From positions 30,955,481 through 31,019,480 of the forward strand of contig OY482859.1 in the NCBI GenBank assembly GCA_960531495.1: 64,000 bases of DNA, in the 5' to 3' direction. A program made the position numbers and the translations under genes. How positions within the stretch are numbered: position 1 is the stretch's first letter; every line of letters begins with the position of its first letter. The notes under the pieces are model-generated. The model was not told where the DNA came from, searched no databases, and worked only from the letters and a program-made list of their open reading frames with translations. Positions 13,201-24,662 of the stretch are shown here, piece after piece. The DNA comes from Zeus faber (taxonomy: Eukaryota > Chordata > Actinopteri > Zeiformes > Zeidae).

Positions 13201-14138
13201 GGTTTTGTGTCCCTCTACGCTGTGCTCAAAGCTTGCAGAACGCCCTTGAGCAACCATCAACGTGATTATGCTTAGGCTTAAAACATATCATCATCATCTT
13301 TTTTCAGCCATGCTTCCATTATTACTTTATTTCTTATCCAGATGTTAAAACGTCCATATAATGTCGGATGTCTATGTCTGGGTAGTGAACAAGCATCTGT
13401 AGTTATACATCTCCTGTGGAATTGAATGTGACGGGATTCAGGCCCAGCCGCTAAGCCTCCCACAAATCTGTGGAACTGGGGGAGTTTCTGTGCAGAGCCA
13501 TCAATACAAATAATAAATATATCAGATAAGGCTATGAAGTGGAACTAAGCAAATGTCTAATGCCTCTCACAAGTATTAAAGTTTTTTTTCACAGCCTCTG
13601 TTTCGTGCTATAAAAACCAAGCACTTTAGGAGATGACGGCCACAAGGACAAGTTGCACAGACATTACTTCAATTAAGTCATGAAATACGAATTCACTCTC
13701 CATAAGGAGACTGGATTAATTCTGAGTATTTCTGTCTTGCAGTAACTGTGTTGAGAGAGACAAGACCGAGAGATTAGTGAAAAAAAACCTCTTCATAGAA
13801 AAAAGGTTTCGTCATGGCTGAATGGTTATTTTTAATGATGAGCAGCAAAATTGTGAACATCAAATGTTTACTTAAAAGGATGGGTTCGCTATCATTCAAC
13901 ACAGGCCTTATTAAAGTGTTTGTTCTCCATGTTATGCTTTAAAAGTAGTTTTAAATAAAAATGTGTTTATTACCATCATTAAAAACATGTTTAAAGAATT
14001 TGTGATTAAAATGCGTTTTCCCGGATATTACATTTTTAAGGACCCGTTATACTGCTATTAAGCACAGTAAGAAGCTGCAGTGGAGTTGTTTATCAATTGT
14101 AAAGCCCTCAGTAAGGTTGTGCTATGAACAGCATAAAT
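10251..14138. other. Intergenic, no gene recognised
   Basis: No convincing gene. A GT-rich then GA-rich simple stretch lies at about 12815-12880. Open frames in this interval are short and have no recognisable motifs. Confidence 0.5.
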
Positions 14139-14270
14139 CAGTAATCTTCAACCGGGGGTCTGTGACCCGTAGGGGGTCTGCTGAGGTACTGCCAGGGATC
14201 CGCCAATTTCTTTTCAAAATGATCTTTGTGAAAAATAAAAAAATGTATTTTATACAACAAAAAAATTGTA
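14139..14270 (+). mobile_element. hAT-type MITE end
   Basis: CAGTAATCTTCAACCGGGGG followed by GTCTGTGACCC and GGGGGTCTGC is the classic terminal sequence of non-autonomous hAT (Charlie-like) elements. Only this end is clear; the opposite end was not found. Confidence 0.5.
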
Positions 14271-14520
14271 TTGAATCCAGTCCGAGTCCATACGAGAACA
14301 GCTGGGTTTTATTATGTCAGTAATCAGCTGAAACTGAGCCGATTTGTTTCTTTTCCACTCACCTTTTGCTCTTCCATTAAAAAAAATGCTTCATCTGTGA
14401 CCCCTCGAACACGCAAAAACTTGCTTAAATCGGACATTTTTAGTCAGCGTGTGGTTCCCCTCCTGCATGATGCAAAATGACTATCTCACCGAAGTTGGTT
14501 CCTTACAGGTATCCATAGTT

Positions 14521-14616
14521 CTGACTTTAAAGTCAGAATTCTTAGAATAAAGTCAGAATTCTGAGAATAAAATCAGACTTCTGAGAATAAAGTCAAAATT
14601 CGGACTTTAAAGACTT
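14521..14616. repeat. Minisatellite, about 21-bp unit, four to five copies
   Basis: Repeated AGAATAAAGTCAGAATTCTG-like units bounded by GACTTTAAAGTC-type palindromic words. Confidence 0.8.
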
Positions 14617-15127
14617 AAATATATTTTTCACATGCGGCCCTAATCCTCTTCCATACAAACCCTATTTCAGATTTCTGAAACCTTTATTCTATTTGTGAAA
14701 ACAATTCATAATTTTTTTTCCACAGAGACCTACCGTAAGGAACCGTAATTTTATTAAAAAGAAATCTAGGGTATTCCCTGTTCTGTTTCTCTATCCACCA
14801 AGGGGTCCTTGGGCTGAAAAATGGAATACCACTGGTATGAATGATGAATGAAGGTCTGTGTTGAAAAATATAGCAATTATATCCTTTCATCACCATATGA
14901 ATCCCTTTTACTACCAGATACAAAATACCAATACAAAAATAAATGATGTTCCTCCTAATCCCCCGAGCAGCCAGGGCACAAACAGGGAACGGGGCCGACA
15001 ACAAACTGGGAGCCATTTGACAGCCTTTTCATTTGCGATCTAGAGAAGACAATAACAATTGGATTAGATAAGGAAAATACAGCACTGTGAATTTATGTAG
15101 GCCTATAAAAAAGGATTTTGATTCAAC

Positions 15128-15560
15128 ATAAGATAAGATAAGATAGTACTTTGTTGATCCCCCTCAGTAGGGGGAGATTCGGACGTTGCAGCAGCTCATC
15201 GGGGAACATAAGTAAATGACAAGTAAATGATAACAGAAATTCACAATATATACATTCAATAATAAAAAAATAAGTAATAAGTAATAAGCAGCTCAACAAG
15301 TAAAATTTAATAAAAGGAGTAGTATTTCAAATAGGAGATGAACAATGTGCAAAGTGGCTTATGGAAGTATTTAATAAGACCGACAGCAGCATGTTTATTA
15401 ATAACTGTCATAATTGTTAATAATATGGGTAGGGATAGCAGTTAGCTGGTGCTTTTGTATAGTCGAATGCACAAAGGAACGCCTGAACGCCCAGTCCTGC
15501 ACCTGGGAGCGATGAGCTGAATGAGCTACCCATCTGCCACAGCAGGGTTACCCCTTGATG
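15128..15560 (-). mobile_element. L2/Rex-like LINE 3' fragment
   Basis: Read on the minus strand, the segment ends in CTATCTTATCTTATCTTAT, a LINE-type pentanucleotide tail, preceded by GGGGGATCAACAAAGTA. Its upstream part encodes a remnant of the C-terminal LINE motif of the form PRCRTxRxxxSFVPxxIRLYN (seen as CRTGRSGVPLCIRLYKS in mixed state). It is 5'-truncated and heavily decayed. Confidence 0.55.
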
Positions 15561-16359
15561 GAAGGGGTGGAAGGGGATGTAACATCAGACCCTAGTGGAA
15601 CTGGCAGCCCAGTTTCCCAACAAGGAAAATTTGTATAGCTTATGCTTCACTGAGTCAATGTTAAAATACACTTGGGGGTACACTTTTGTCTTTTGTTAAC
15701 AATTTTATCCAGCTTTCAATTTGCTTATCTTAACACAGATGGTGAAAGTGTGAACACTTAGCTATAATAGATTTATCTTTACGCATTTGCTAATGGTGGT
15801 GGTCTGCACAAATAACTGCTTCAAGTGCTCTCTATTCAAAAATGAATCAGTTGCATCCGTTGCTCTTATGTTATCTTTGCAGGAAGATGGAAATATTCTT
15901 CTCCCTGAGCCTATGGCCTCCACTTCTAGGTCAAGGGGCTCACAAGTGGTAAAGAATAAACCTCAATTTACACAGGGTAGTCAAAGTGACATTTGTATTT
16001 TTATTCAATGGAGCCTTGCAAAGGGACAAAGCTTAAATGTTAAAGCAACTGTATAATTTGTTTTATTTGTTTCAGGTTGGAGCAGACAATGTGAGGTCTC
16101 TAAACAAGAGGACATTAGAACTCGAGATTGAGTACAAAACAATTTTCATCAAAAATGTGAGGCTCTCGTGGAAAAACCAGAGTATGGAAAGAAGGTATTT
16201 CAACAACAAAAAATAATTCCAGGCATGGGTAACAATTCAACTAAAATGTATTTTTCTTTCTTTTGAGGAACAGGAACATAAAAAAACAATTGAAAAATAA
16301 AGACTTTTAAATGAAAAAAAATGCTATGTGATAGCCTATGCTATATTGATGCTGATTGG

Positions 16360-16556
16360 GCGTGTCCACGAATGCTGCCTACTGCTCCTGGCTGCCCCCC
16401 TGGAGGAAGGACAAGCCAGGATGGGTTAAATGCAGAGGCCTCATTTCACCGGCCACCATCCAAAGCATGTGCATGTATGTGTGTGCATGTGTTGTAGTGT
16501 GGTGTGTTGCGTTGCGTGATAATTAAAGATTCTTCTTTTTCTTCTCTTCTTCTTCA
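16360..16556 (+). mobile_element. SINE 3' fragment (DANA/V-SINE-like)
   Basis: Matches the 3' half of the SINE at 18226-18570 in order and wording (GGAGGAAGGACAAGCCAGGA, then TTAAATGCAGAGGCCTCATT), and ends in a CTTCTT-rich tail. The tRNA-like head is missing. Confidence 0.8.
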
Positions 16557-16560
16557 TATT

Positions 16561-17270
16561 GTGAAGCACAACACATGCTGTGACTAATTGGAAAGCCTTT
16601 GGGGCCACTCTGAGCCACGTAGGCAGCTGAAGCAGGCTTTCAGTATTCCAAAAGTCATTTCTATCCTGACCTTTGTTTTGGTTAGGGCCACGTTTCATTT
16701 ATTTTGTGGCTCTGCATTTGGGTCAGGATAGGGGGTCATAAAAAGGGCTAGCATGCATACCCCTTGTCCCCTAGCAGTAATCCACTGAAAAGCTCTGAAG
16801 ATAAAAATAAATATTGCCATTATCAGTATCAAAAAATGCCTTCTAAAATAAAAAATAATAATTATTTGCCATACCTTGTTCAAATCTGTGGCACAGTGCA
16901 GACTCCCTAAAAATCCGGGAGTCATAGATTGTCAGACAGTCTCCACATCACCCACAGCATACATAAAAGTACCCGCAGCACAAAAATGGATTCTGTGGAC
17001 TGTAAGTGCATGACTTTGACGTGTCACACTGGCAACATATGGGTCAAGAAGCTAACAAAGATAAGCCATTCCCTCAGCTAAGAATCAATTTCTTTCATAT
17101 AGATACTCGTCAGGTAAAGCCAGAGTTTTGTTGGTCTTCTAAAAACTCTTGCCTTCCTAAGAGACCCTCTTACTATTCGCGCATCGAGGTCTATGGGATC
17201 TTCGGGAATGGTGATGATATTTTCCAAGATAATTGATTGGTCAGTAGACAGTGCTTTCATATGTGTTGAT
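16561..17270 (-). mobile_element. PIF/Harbinger transposase remnant
   Basis: Minus-strand frames carry the transposase C-terminus (LRVAPKAFQLVTACVVLHNM), the preceding block around LMTPYPDPNAEPQ with the GDKGY-type stretch just upstream, and, about 400 bases further upstream, the N-terminal block (RKARVFRRPTKLWLYLT, akin to the RRRRVFRDRxDPL start of HARBI1-like proteins). The middle of the catalytic domain is missing and the frames are shifted and interrupted, so the copy is dead. No terminal inverted repeats were identified. Confidence 0.6.
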
Positions 17271-17427
17271 CTGTTATCTCGAACATAACCTACTCCAGAG
17301 CAGGTGAGGTGTGCAGCATAAGTTACCATGTACCCCGCTAAAAAGAGAATCACCATTGTGACACTGAAACACAGGGTTAAACCTGAACTTACCTCACTAA
17401 CCCCAAATCCTGCTTCAAAGTACAGGC

Positions 17428-17885
17428 CTGATGTTCTTGGTTTTGTTGATGTTGAGCTGCAGGTGGTTGTTGTCACTCCATCCAAAGATGCTCTCCATCA
17501 GTCATCTGTACTCCTCGTCCTTCATCAGTGAGGACAAGTCACTGTACAGTACAGTACAGTGACAGTACAGTTCCTTGGGGTGCGCCATTTTTGCCCGTCA
17601 CCACGTCTGACAAGCAGTCTTGCAGACGGAAGTATTGCCTGTGAGGTGGTCCATAATCCATTCTGTCATGCCATTGTTGATCCACACGTTGGAGAGCTTC
17701 TCCTCGAGCAGGAGGGACTGGATGACATTGAAGGCACTGGAGAAGTAGAAGAACATGACTCTCACAGTGCTTCCCCGGCCTCTGGAAATGAGAGTAAGAC
17801 CTGTGCAGCAGGGAGATTATGGCATCCTCCACACCGATATGTGTCTGGTATGCAAACTGCAGGGGGTCCAGGAAGTCACTCACTG
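17428..17885 (-). mobile_element. L2/CR1-like LINE reverse transcriptase fragment
   Basis: The minus strand encodes pieces of the reverse transcriptase palm: DPLQFAYQTHIGVEDAI, then after frame changes a block recalling FSSAFNTIQ, then RLQDCLSDVVTGKNGAPQG. The order matches L2-type enzymes. The catalytic FADD block is absent and the reading frame is broken at several places. A CTGTACAGTACAGTACAGT-like stretch disrupts the end. Confidence 0.7.
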
Positions 17886-17902
17886 GGGGGTTGAGGTTAG
17901 AT

Positions 17903-18035
<133 letters not shown>

Positions 18036-18225
18036 GGCTGAAAAAGCAGGAGCTTTGCTTTGTTATTATCATCAGATACATAATATGAAAGTATATTCAG
18101 AAAAAATATAAATACTTTTGTAGGCATGAGTGCTAATGCCTCTTAACTTCTGATTATAGATATAATGAACATCTATTTTATTTATATTTTTATATCTCTT
18201 TTTCAATTGCACTGTACACTGTTCT

Positions 18226-18570
18226 GTGGCACGGTGGCGCAGTGCATTGCACTGCTGCCTCACAGCAAGAAGGGTGGGTTATCTCCCAAATAGGAACCTT
18301 TCTGTGCTGAGTTTGCATGTTCTTCCTGTGCTCACATGGGGTTTCCTCCACCTAACCTCAGTAAGGATTCCCACCAAAAACATGCACTCATCGTCTGACG
18401 AGCGATGGACACTTGTCACCAGGTCCCCAGGCGTGTCAACAAATGCTGTCCACTGCTCCTGGCTGCCCCTCCGGAGGAAGGACAAGCCAGGATGGGTTAA
18501 ATGCAGAGGCCTCATTTCCATCCAAAGCATGTGCATGTGTGTTGTGAAATAAGTAAAGATTCTTCTTCTA
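18226..18570 (+). mobile_element. tRNA-derived SINE (DANA/V-SINE-like)
   Basis: The tRNA-like head (GTGGCACGGTGGCGCAGTG, then CTGCCTCACAGCAAGAAG) is followed by the SINE core words GAGTTTGCATGTTCT and GGGGTTTCCTCC, the tail domain GGACAAGCCAGGATGGG, and an (A)AAGATTCTTCTTCT end. The box-B region of the head is shortened relative to the copy at 52467-52915. The family is shared by three copies in this window. Confidence 0.85.
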
Positions 18571-19091
18571 AACTTCTGCTGTACCACCTGAATTCCCCTT
18601 AGAGAAAAAAATGTTATCCTCATCCTACCCTCTCGCCACTTTTGCTGCGTCATGCCTAATGTGCTTGCCATGTTGGATTTCCTCCATTGTTAGCGGGGAA
18701 AGCGGGAGGCCTCTTCATTCAGATTGCACTGGGTTGTGTAGGTGCGCAGACCATGCATAGTGGTAAATTGGATTACCGTTGCATGGATAAGGATTAGTCT
18801 ACCTTTGCCTGCTTACACGACACGCGTGTTGACTTGACAGACGTTTTTTATGTGAGGAAGAACCGGGAGAAGAGGAAGTAGCCTAAATTGAAGAAAATCT
18901 TCCACTGACCCTGCTAGAATTAGACTCGAGTGTCCCATGGGTCAGCTGAATCAAATAATGGTAACCATAAGCGTAAAAATGACGGGGGCAAAAGGAAGTG
19001 ATGGAAACCCAGGCTATGTATGTATCAAATAACTGTCATTTATTTATCAAATAACTGTTATTTTAATATAAAATAATTTTTGATAATTGAA
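18571..19091. other. Intergenic, no gene recognised
   Basis: No feature recognised between the SINE and the T-tract of the next retroposon. Confidence 0.45.
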
Positions 19092-20110
19092 TTTTTTTTT
19101 TACCTGTGCTGTCAGCATGCTGGAAATACAGCACGGAGTATTTGTATGCTATTGCATCTAGGACGGAGTTAGTCTTCAAGCGGAATTCAAGTCCTGCAAT
19201 GCAACTCTTTATTAATTCTTAAATCATCAAGAACTGCTGCAATAACTGTCCTGTGGATGACCTGTAGGATGACAAAAGCACAGTTTTTTGTTGTACAGAA
19301 CCGCCACCAATCCCCCTCTTTGGTGAACTATTTTACCATGTTCACCCCAAGAGGAGGAGAATCACCACGGGTGAGACACAGATACGAACATCGGACGACA
19401 ACAAGTATCAAAAAAACTGAGTTAATTAGGTCAAGGAAAACTGGAAGAGGAATTGGGCACCTGGCCTCTTTCTGTCATAATCATGGCAGTAAATGAGGAA
19501 GAAAAGGAGAGGGATACAACCAGGAGGCTACTGGGGTGCATTCAAAGCAAGTGCCGGTGGGGAGACCGCCTGTATGTGTGTGTGTGTGAAGTGTCCACTG
19601 GTGAGTGTACAGGACTTATTCTTATTGGTTCTGGTGTATAAGGTCAGTACAACCCAGTCCCAGTCCCAGGGAGTGCGAGGAGACCCCGCACCCTTGAGGC
19701 GCACACATACAACCCACCCCCATGTGCAGGCGCAAGGTGCAGCCGCAGGCGCTGAACCCGGGCCCGGAGCCAAGCCCCGCAGCGACAGACCGACACCCCG
19801 CCCAAACTGCCCACCCCGAGAGCGAGAGAGCGAGGCCCGCCCCACCGCAGCCGACCAGACGCCCTACCCGGCTGCGATCCCCAAGTGCCCGTCCATGTAG
19901 CCGAATGTGCTCACCGCACCGCACCTAGATCTTAGCCCCCGCTCCGCCAACCCTCGCAGGCCGCCAGATATGTGGGCCCTCCACCACCCCTGGCACCAGG
20001 CCGACAGTCACCCCCTGCAACGCTACCCACAACCACAACAGCAAACGGCCCCCCAGGGACCCCCCAGGGGTCCCGGAAGGCAGCCGGCTGCACTCGGTAT
20101 TCATCTTATG
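19092..20110 (-). mobile_element. About 1-kb non-coding retroposon, family A, copy 1
   Basis: The plus strand begins with a T-tract (19092-19101), so on the minus strand the unit ends in poly(A), with an AATAAA-type signal about 110 bases before it (plus strand CTTTATTAATTCTTAAATC). The region toward 20110 is very GC-rich. A second copy (54968-56028) matches over its length with gaps, and a third piece lies at 58396-58521. No protein-coding frame is conserved. Possibly the 3' UTR of an unrecognised LINE, or a stand-alone retroposon. Confidence 0.65.
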
Positions 20111-20201
20111 GGCCTACATAAAATGTACATAGAAAGTTTTTTTATTGGGACACGCTAATGACTTCTAATGAGTTATGTGTTTACATGACTCAAAACATAG
20201 T

Positions 20202-20783
20202 CAGCATTGCCAGATGTATAATAATTATCGCATTTGTACGATAATTCAGCCCTTTGTACGATGGGCGATAGTGGCACCGCCCCTAGCGGTTGCCTGCACC
20301 GGCGCTCCGGTTGACTCTTGATTACATTTCACTGCATATATGTATGAAAGTATGTATATGTACGTGACGAATACGAATCTTGAATCTTGAATCTTGATCA
20401 ATAATTAAAAAAAAACCTTAATATCATAGTTTCAGGGTTTCTATTCTTCGTAATAGTGAAATGGAGCTGATTTGGAACAAGTCTGATAATTCATCTTATG
20501 TTAACTAACTATGTCAATAGAGTAGATATATTACCGAAATCTGACCCCGGACCTGCCATAATGATGATCCATGATCCAATCACACCTCTCGTCTGGGGGT
20601 GGGTGACAATCACATCGCTGAGGGGTCCTCAGCACAGATTCATATACATTGCAAACACAGTTCTGGTTGCGCCACAATTGTGATTTGAATGTACGATAGT
20701 TTGGTCTGAAATATGATAATGCTGAGTCCTTATTTTCGGCATCGGCATCTAGTTTTTGGCATTGTTGGATTCTGGCAACACTG
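20202..20783. mobile_element. hAT-like non-autonomous element
   Basis: The left end CAGCATTGCCAGA and right end TCTGGCAACACTG form terminal inverted repeats of the CAGTGTTGCCAGA kind known from hAT elements. The inside has no transposase. The copy contains a miniature LINE insertion at 20259-20398. A clean 8-bp target duplication is not visible. Confidence 0.45.
20259..20398 (+). mobile_element. Miniature LINE derivative (5' end joined to 3' tail)
   Basis: The first ~50 bases (CGATAGTGGCACCGCCCCTA up to CGCTCCGGTT) match the 5' end of the full-length LINE at 51028-54493. They are followed, after a short linker, by its 3' end (ACATTTCACTGCATATATGT to repeated TGAATCT). The ~3.3 kb between, including both enzyme domains, is absent. 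Confidence 0.75.
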
Positions 20784-20807
20784 TTAAGTGTTGCCAGAAT
20801 CCACAAT
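20761..20807. repeat. Inverted repeat hairpin
   Basis: GGATTCTGGCAACACT, loop GTTA, then its exact reverse complement, with the pairing extending outward through ATTG/CAAT past one bulged base. It may be two hAT ends face to face. Confidence 0.8.
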
Positions 20808-21718
20808 TGAGTCCACACTGCCACATACCGACACCGAAGAGCAAGTACGCAAAGAGGCCAAATCTTTAATACTATAAGTCAAGCTTTTGACCAAAAAGAC
20901 ATGTTCAGAACATTGCTCAGGGGAATAGGCCCCACCAAGTGGCATGGACAGAAGTAAACAGAGTTCTTATTGAGTAGACGACAACGGTGTTCTGGGACAT
21001 GTTCTCCTGTGGCTCTTAAGTCTTTTTGAGTATACAGCCCGCTTTACTCATCACATCGGTCGCCAATAACCCCAACCCAGTTAAGTGGATCATCATAGCC
21101 AGTGTTGTCAAAAGGTTTTGCTAGAAATCAGATGCTGCTTCTCCTTTTGAACATCATCTTTTTCCCCAAGTTTTGGTCTTATCTTCACCCCATGTCCTCT
21201 TTCAAAAGTATTTTGCACAATCTTGCAATGTGAGAGAAACTTGGATGGTTTGATTGCGCGTCAACTGTCTTTATTGCTTGTAAATGCAATTGTACGTACG
21301 TACATGTGTTTGCATTTGTCCACGTGTGATTTATCCAGGTTAATGCCCTGACATGTTTTCCTGTACACAGAATAATCGGTACTTTTCATTTTTGTATTAG
21401 TAATTTAATAATAACTAGTTGTAAAAAAATATAATTAATCATTATTCTTTCTTGATATCTGGAATTCGGTGGGAGATGGAATTTGAAATAGCCTACAGTA
21501 TAATGCCATTTCTTGTTCTTGTCATCAGAAATTCCATTCCATTAATTCCAATACAATTCTCGATATAAAAATGGAAAATGTGACATCTACAATAACATTG
21601 AAATCAAGACAATACAACTTCTCATTACAGGAGAAGGCGTTTTATCAGTTTAAAATCCCATTTCTTGTCGAAAGGGGGCTGGGGGATTGATTTTCACTAG
21701 TTTAAATTTGATTCCTTA
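20808..21718. other. Intergenic, no gene recognised
   Basis: No reading frame or repeat family recognised. Confidence 0.5.
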
Positions 21719-22588
21719 TATATCAATCAGCCACAACATTAAAACCACCACTGATAATCACTATATTGCATAGCTTCACCTCGTGCTGCCAAAACAGCTC
21801 TGACCCGTTGAGGCATGGACTCCACCAGACCTCTGAAGATGTCCTGTAGTATCTGGCACCAAGACGTTAGCAGCAGATCCTTTAAGTCCTGTAAATTGCA
21901 AGGTGGGCCCCCATGGATCAGGCTTGTTGTTCCAGCACGTCCCACAGATGCTCAATCGGATCGGACCCTAACCCTGGCCATCCCCATGATGTAGAAGAAA
22001 ATGTGATTCATCAGACTGCGCCACTTTCTTTCATTGCTCCATAGTCCAGCTCTGACGCTCACGTGCCCATTGTAGGTGCTTTCGGGGGTGGACAGGGGTC
22101 AGCATGGGCATTCTGACCGGTCTGCGGCCACCTAACCCCTTACGCAACAAGCTGCGATGCCCTGTGTGTTCTGACACTTTTTCAGCAATTTGTACTACAG
22201 TAGCACTTCTGTGGGATTGGACCAGACGGGCTAGACTTCGCTGCCCATGGGGATCAATGAGCCCATGGGCGCCCATGACCCTGTCACCTGTTCACCGGTT
22301 GTCCTTACTTGGACCACTTTTGGTAGGTACTAACAGCTGAATACAAGGAACACTCCACAAGATCTGCGGTTTTGGGGATGCTCTGAATCAGTCGTCTAGC
22401 TATCACAATTTGGCACGTGTCAAAGTTTCACATGCCCATTTTTCCTGCTTCCAACACATCAATTTCAAGAACTGACAGTTCACTTTGCTACCTAATATAT
22501 CCCTTGACAGGTGCAAATGGAACGTGGTGAGCAATGTTATTCACTTCACCTGTCCGTGGTTTTAATGTTGTGGCTGATCGGTGTATGT
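21719..22588 (-). mobile_element. Tc1/mariner element, internally deleted
   Basis: Terminal inverted repeats GATCAGCCACAACATTAAAA-like at both ends (right copy near 22558-22580), with TA at the borders. The minus strand retains parts of a Tc1-type transposase: the N-terminal helix-turn-helix region (RRPVRMPMLTPVHPRKHLQW, QWARERQSWTMEQ), with the preceding KVSEHTGHRSLLRKGL. From family knowledge, about 0.5 kb covering much of the DDE catalytic core is missing (joint near 21960-21985), so it is non-autonomous. Confidence 0.85.
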
Positions 22589-24462
22589 AATTAGTCTATT
22601 TAATCCCATAAATGACTTCTGGTTGTTACAGTTCGTTTGGACCACTAAAATATTGAAAATATTATTGCTTTGAAAAATAAATGATATAATAATAGAAAAT
22701 GTGTTGATTTATTAAGCAAAATTATCTTACAATGAAAAGTGTAAACTTACACTATTTATCTCATCAGTGATTATATTAAATCAATGTAATGAAAATGTAA
22801 TGATCTTAGACATCTTAAGGAAACATTTTATTAATCTTATATATAAACAACCAACGTCACAGGAAGACTATCTATCAAGCTATCTATCGTGATAAATTTT
22901 TCATACACATTTGACGCCATGTGGTGGTGTATTGTAGTGACAAATATGGGGGAAAGGAATTCCAGAAAATTCCAAAAAAAACATGTAAGATACGACTTTA
23001 GAGAGATCCGCAGGGGGGCAAATTCAGGTATGATTCATAGTGGTTCATTTATCACTGCACTTTTAGCGGATATGTATGCTTTAGCTATGTTGCTTTTTAA
23101 TGAGGACTTCGACCTCTAAATAGGCCTTTACAGGTGTCTTCCAACTGTAAGTGTTTCTTTGATGAAAGGAGTGTTTTTCAATGGAGAAAAGTCAATGGAG
23201 AGCTTCAACCTCAGCACAGTGGACCACTAAAGTGACTGGTAAATGTGAGTGGCAGAATATGAACATTATGTATAGCTATACTTACACACCTTTTTCGTGC
23301 TGTTAACGTTACTTGTCCACCGCCCCATCAAATGTTCTGCCAAACCTCCATATCACTGTAAATGTATAGCATCATTTATACTATATAATATTTATCATAT
23401 GTACCAGCACACGGCCATGCACCTATCACCGTAATATAGTTGAAACTAAGAAAAACTCAGGAGAGCACACTTGAAAGGATATTCATCATTATAATTAAGC
23501 TTTAAGATGAAACATGTAGGAAAATACTGATTGCAAAACCCAACCCCCCCCCCCCTTTTTTATTTTACAAAACACCTTTATACAACATTTAATGGCTCTA
23601 CTTGACTTGATAAAGCAATCAAAATATGAATTTTACCTTTGGGAAGACACAGACCCCTCAAAATTGGAGCAGGGACTTACAGTGTGATGTTTGGCATAGT
23701 GTATCAAGTGTACAACTCCAAGTAACATTTTACTGATAGATCTTACCTTAAAAAAAAAAAATCATGGGCTTTCAGGTCCAGGTAGTGTGATGTACTGAAC
23801 ATTTCTAAATTCATTGCAGCAGAAGCTGGTTCAGCAGGTTACGCTTAACAATACAATATGGCTGCACCTTTTAGGCTCTACTTTACATAAAACTGTCACT
23901 CCATTTTATTCACAAGCTTATTTATATGACCTGACGATGAAGAAGCCCAGGGGAAACTACCAATCACACATGTGCTCTACCGTTTTTTAATGGTGATTTA
24001 TAGCTGGAATAAAAAAAACAAATAAACAAAAAATAATAATAATAAGTACATGACCTACATGAGCAAACTCCTGAACCACATTTTAATGATGAATATTGAA
24101 TGATGATTCCCCCAGTGGCCATGTTCACATAGAGTGTTTTGGATGTAAATGTAAATTTTTAAGAGAACCTTTTCTTCAGGACATTCACAGATATTTTAAG
24201 TATATTGGGACTTCCGAATACTAAAAAACGGTTCAATAACAGTTATAATGTATCAACAGCCTTGTGGGTATTGGCATATTTCAATTTTCTGCACACAACA
24301 CACACACAATTCCTGGAATTGTTATATAAAAACAGAAGCATGGAATGAGTCTTTTCTTTTAAATATATATTTCTTTCTATTGTCATTATTGCATTTTGGT
24401 CTTGAGTTATCTTTAGATCTTTAGAAATATTGATCATACCTGACTCTGAAATATAGCTGATT
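22589..24462. other. Intergenic, no gene recognised
   Basis: AT-rich, with a poly-C tract at about 23547-23561. No reading frame of interest. Confidence 0.5.
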
Positions 24463-24662
24463 NNNNNNNNNNNNNNNNNNNNNNNNNNNNNNNNNNNNNN
24501 NNNNNNNNNNNNNNNNNNNNNNNNNNNNNNNNNNNNNNNNNNNNNNNNNNNNNNNNNNNNNNNNNNNNNNNNNNNNNNNNNNNNNNNNNNNNNNNNNNNN
24601 NNNNNNNNNNNNNNNNNNNNNNNNNNNNNNNNNNNNNNNNNNNNNNNNNNNNNNNNNNNNNN
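24463..24662. other. Assembly gap (200 N)
   Basis: Exactly 200 N, the usual placeholder for a gap of unknown or estimated size. Confidence 1.
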
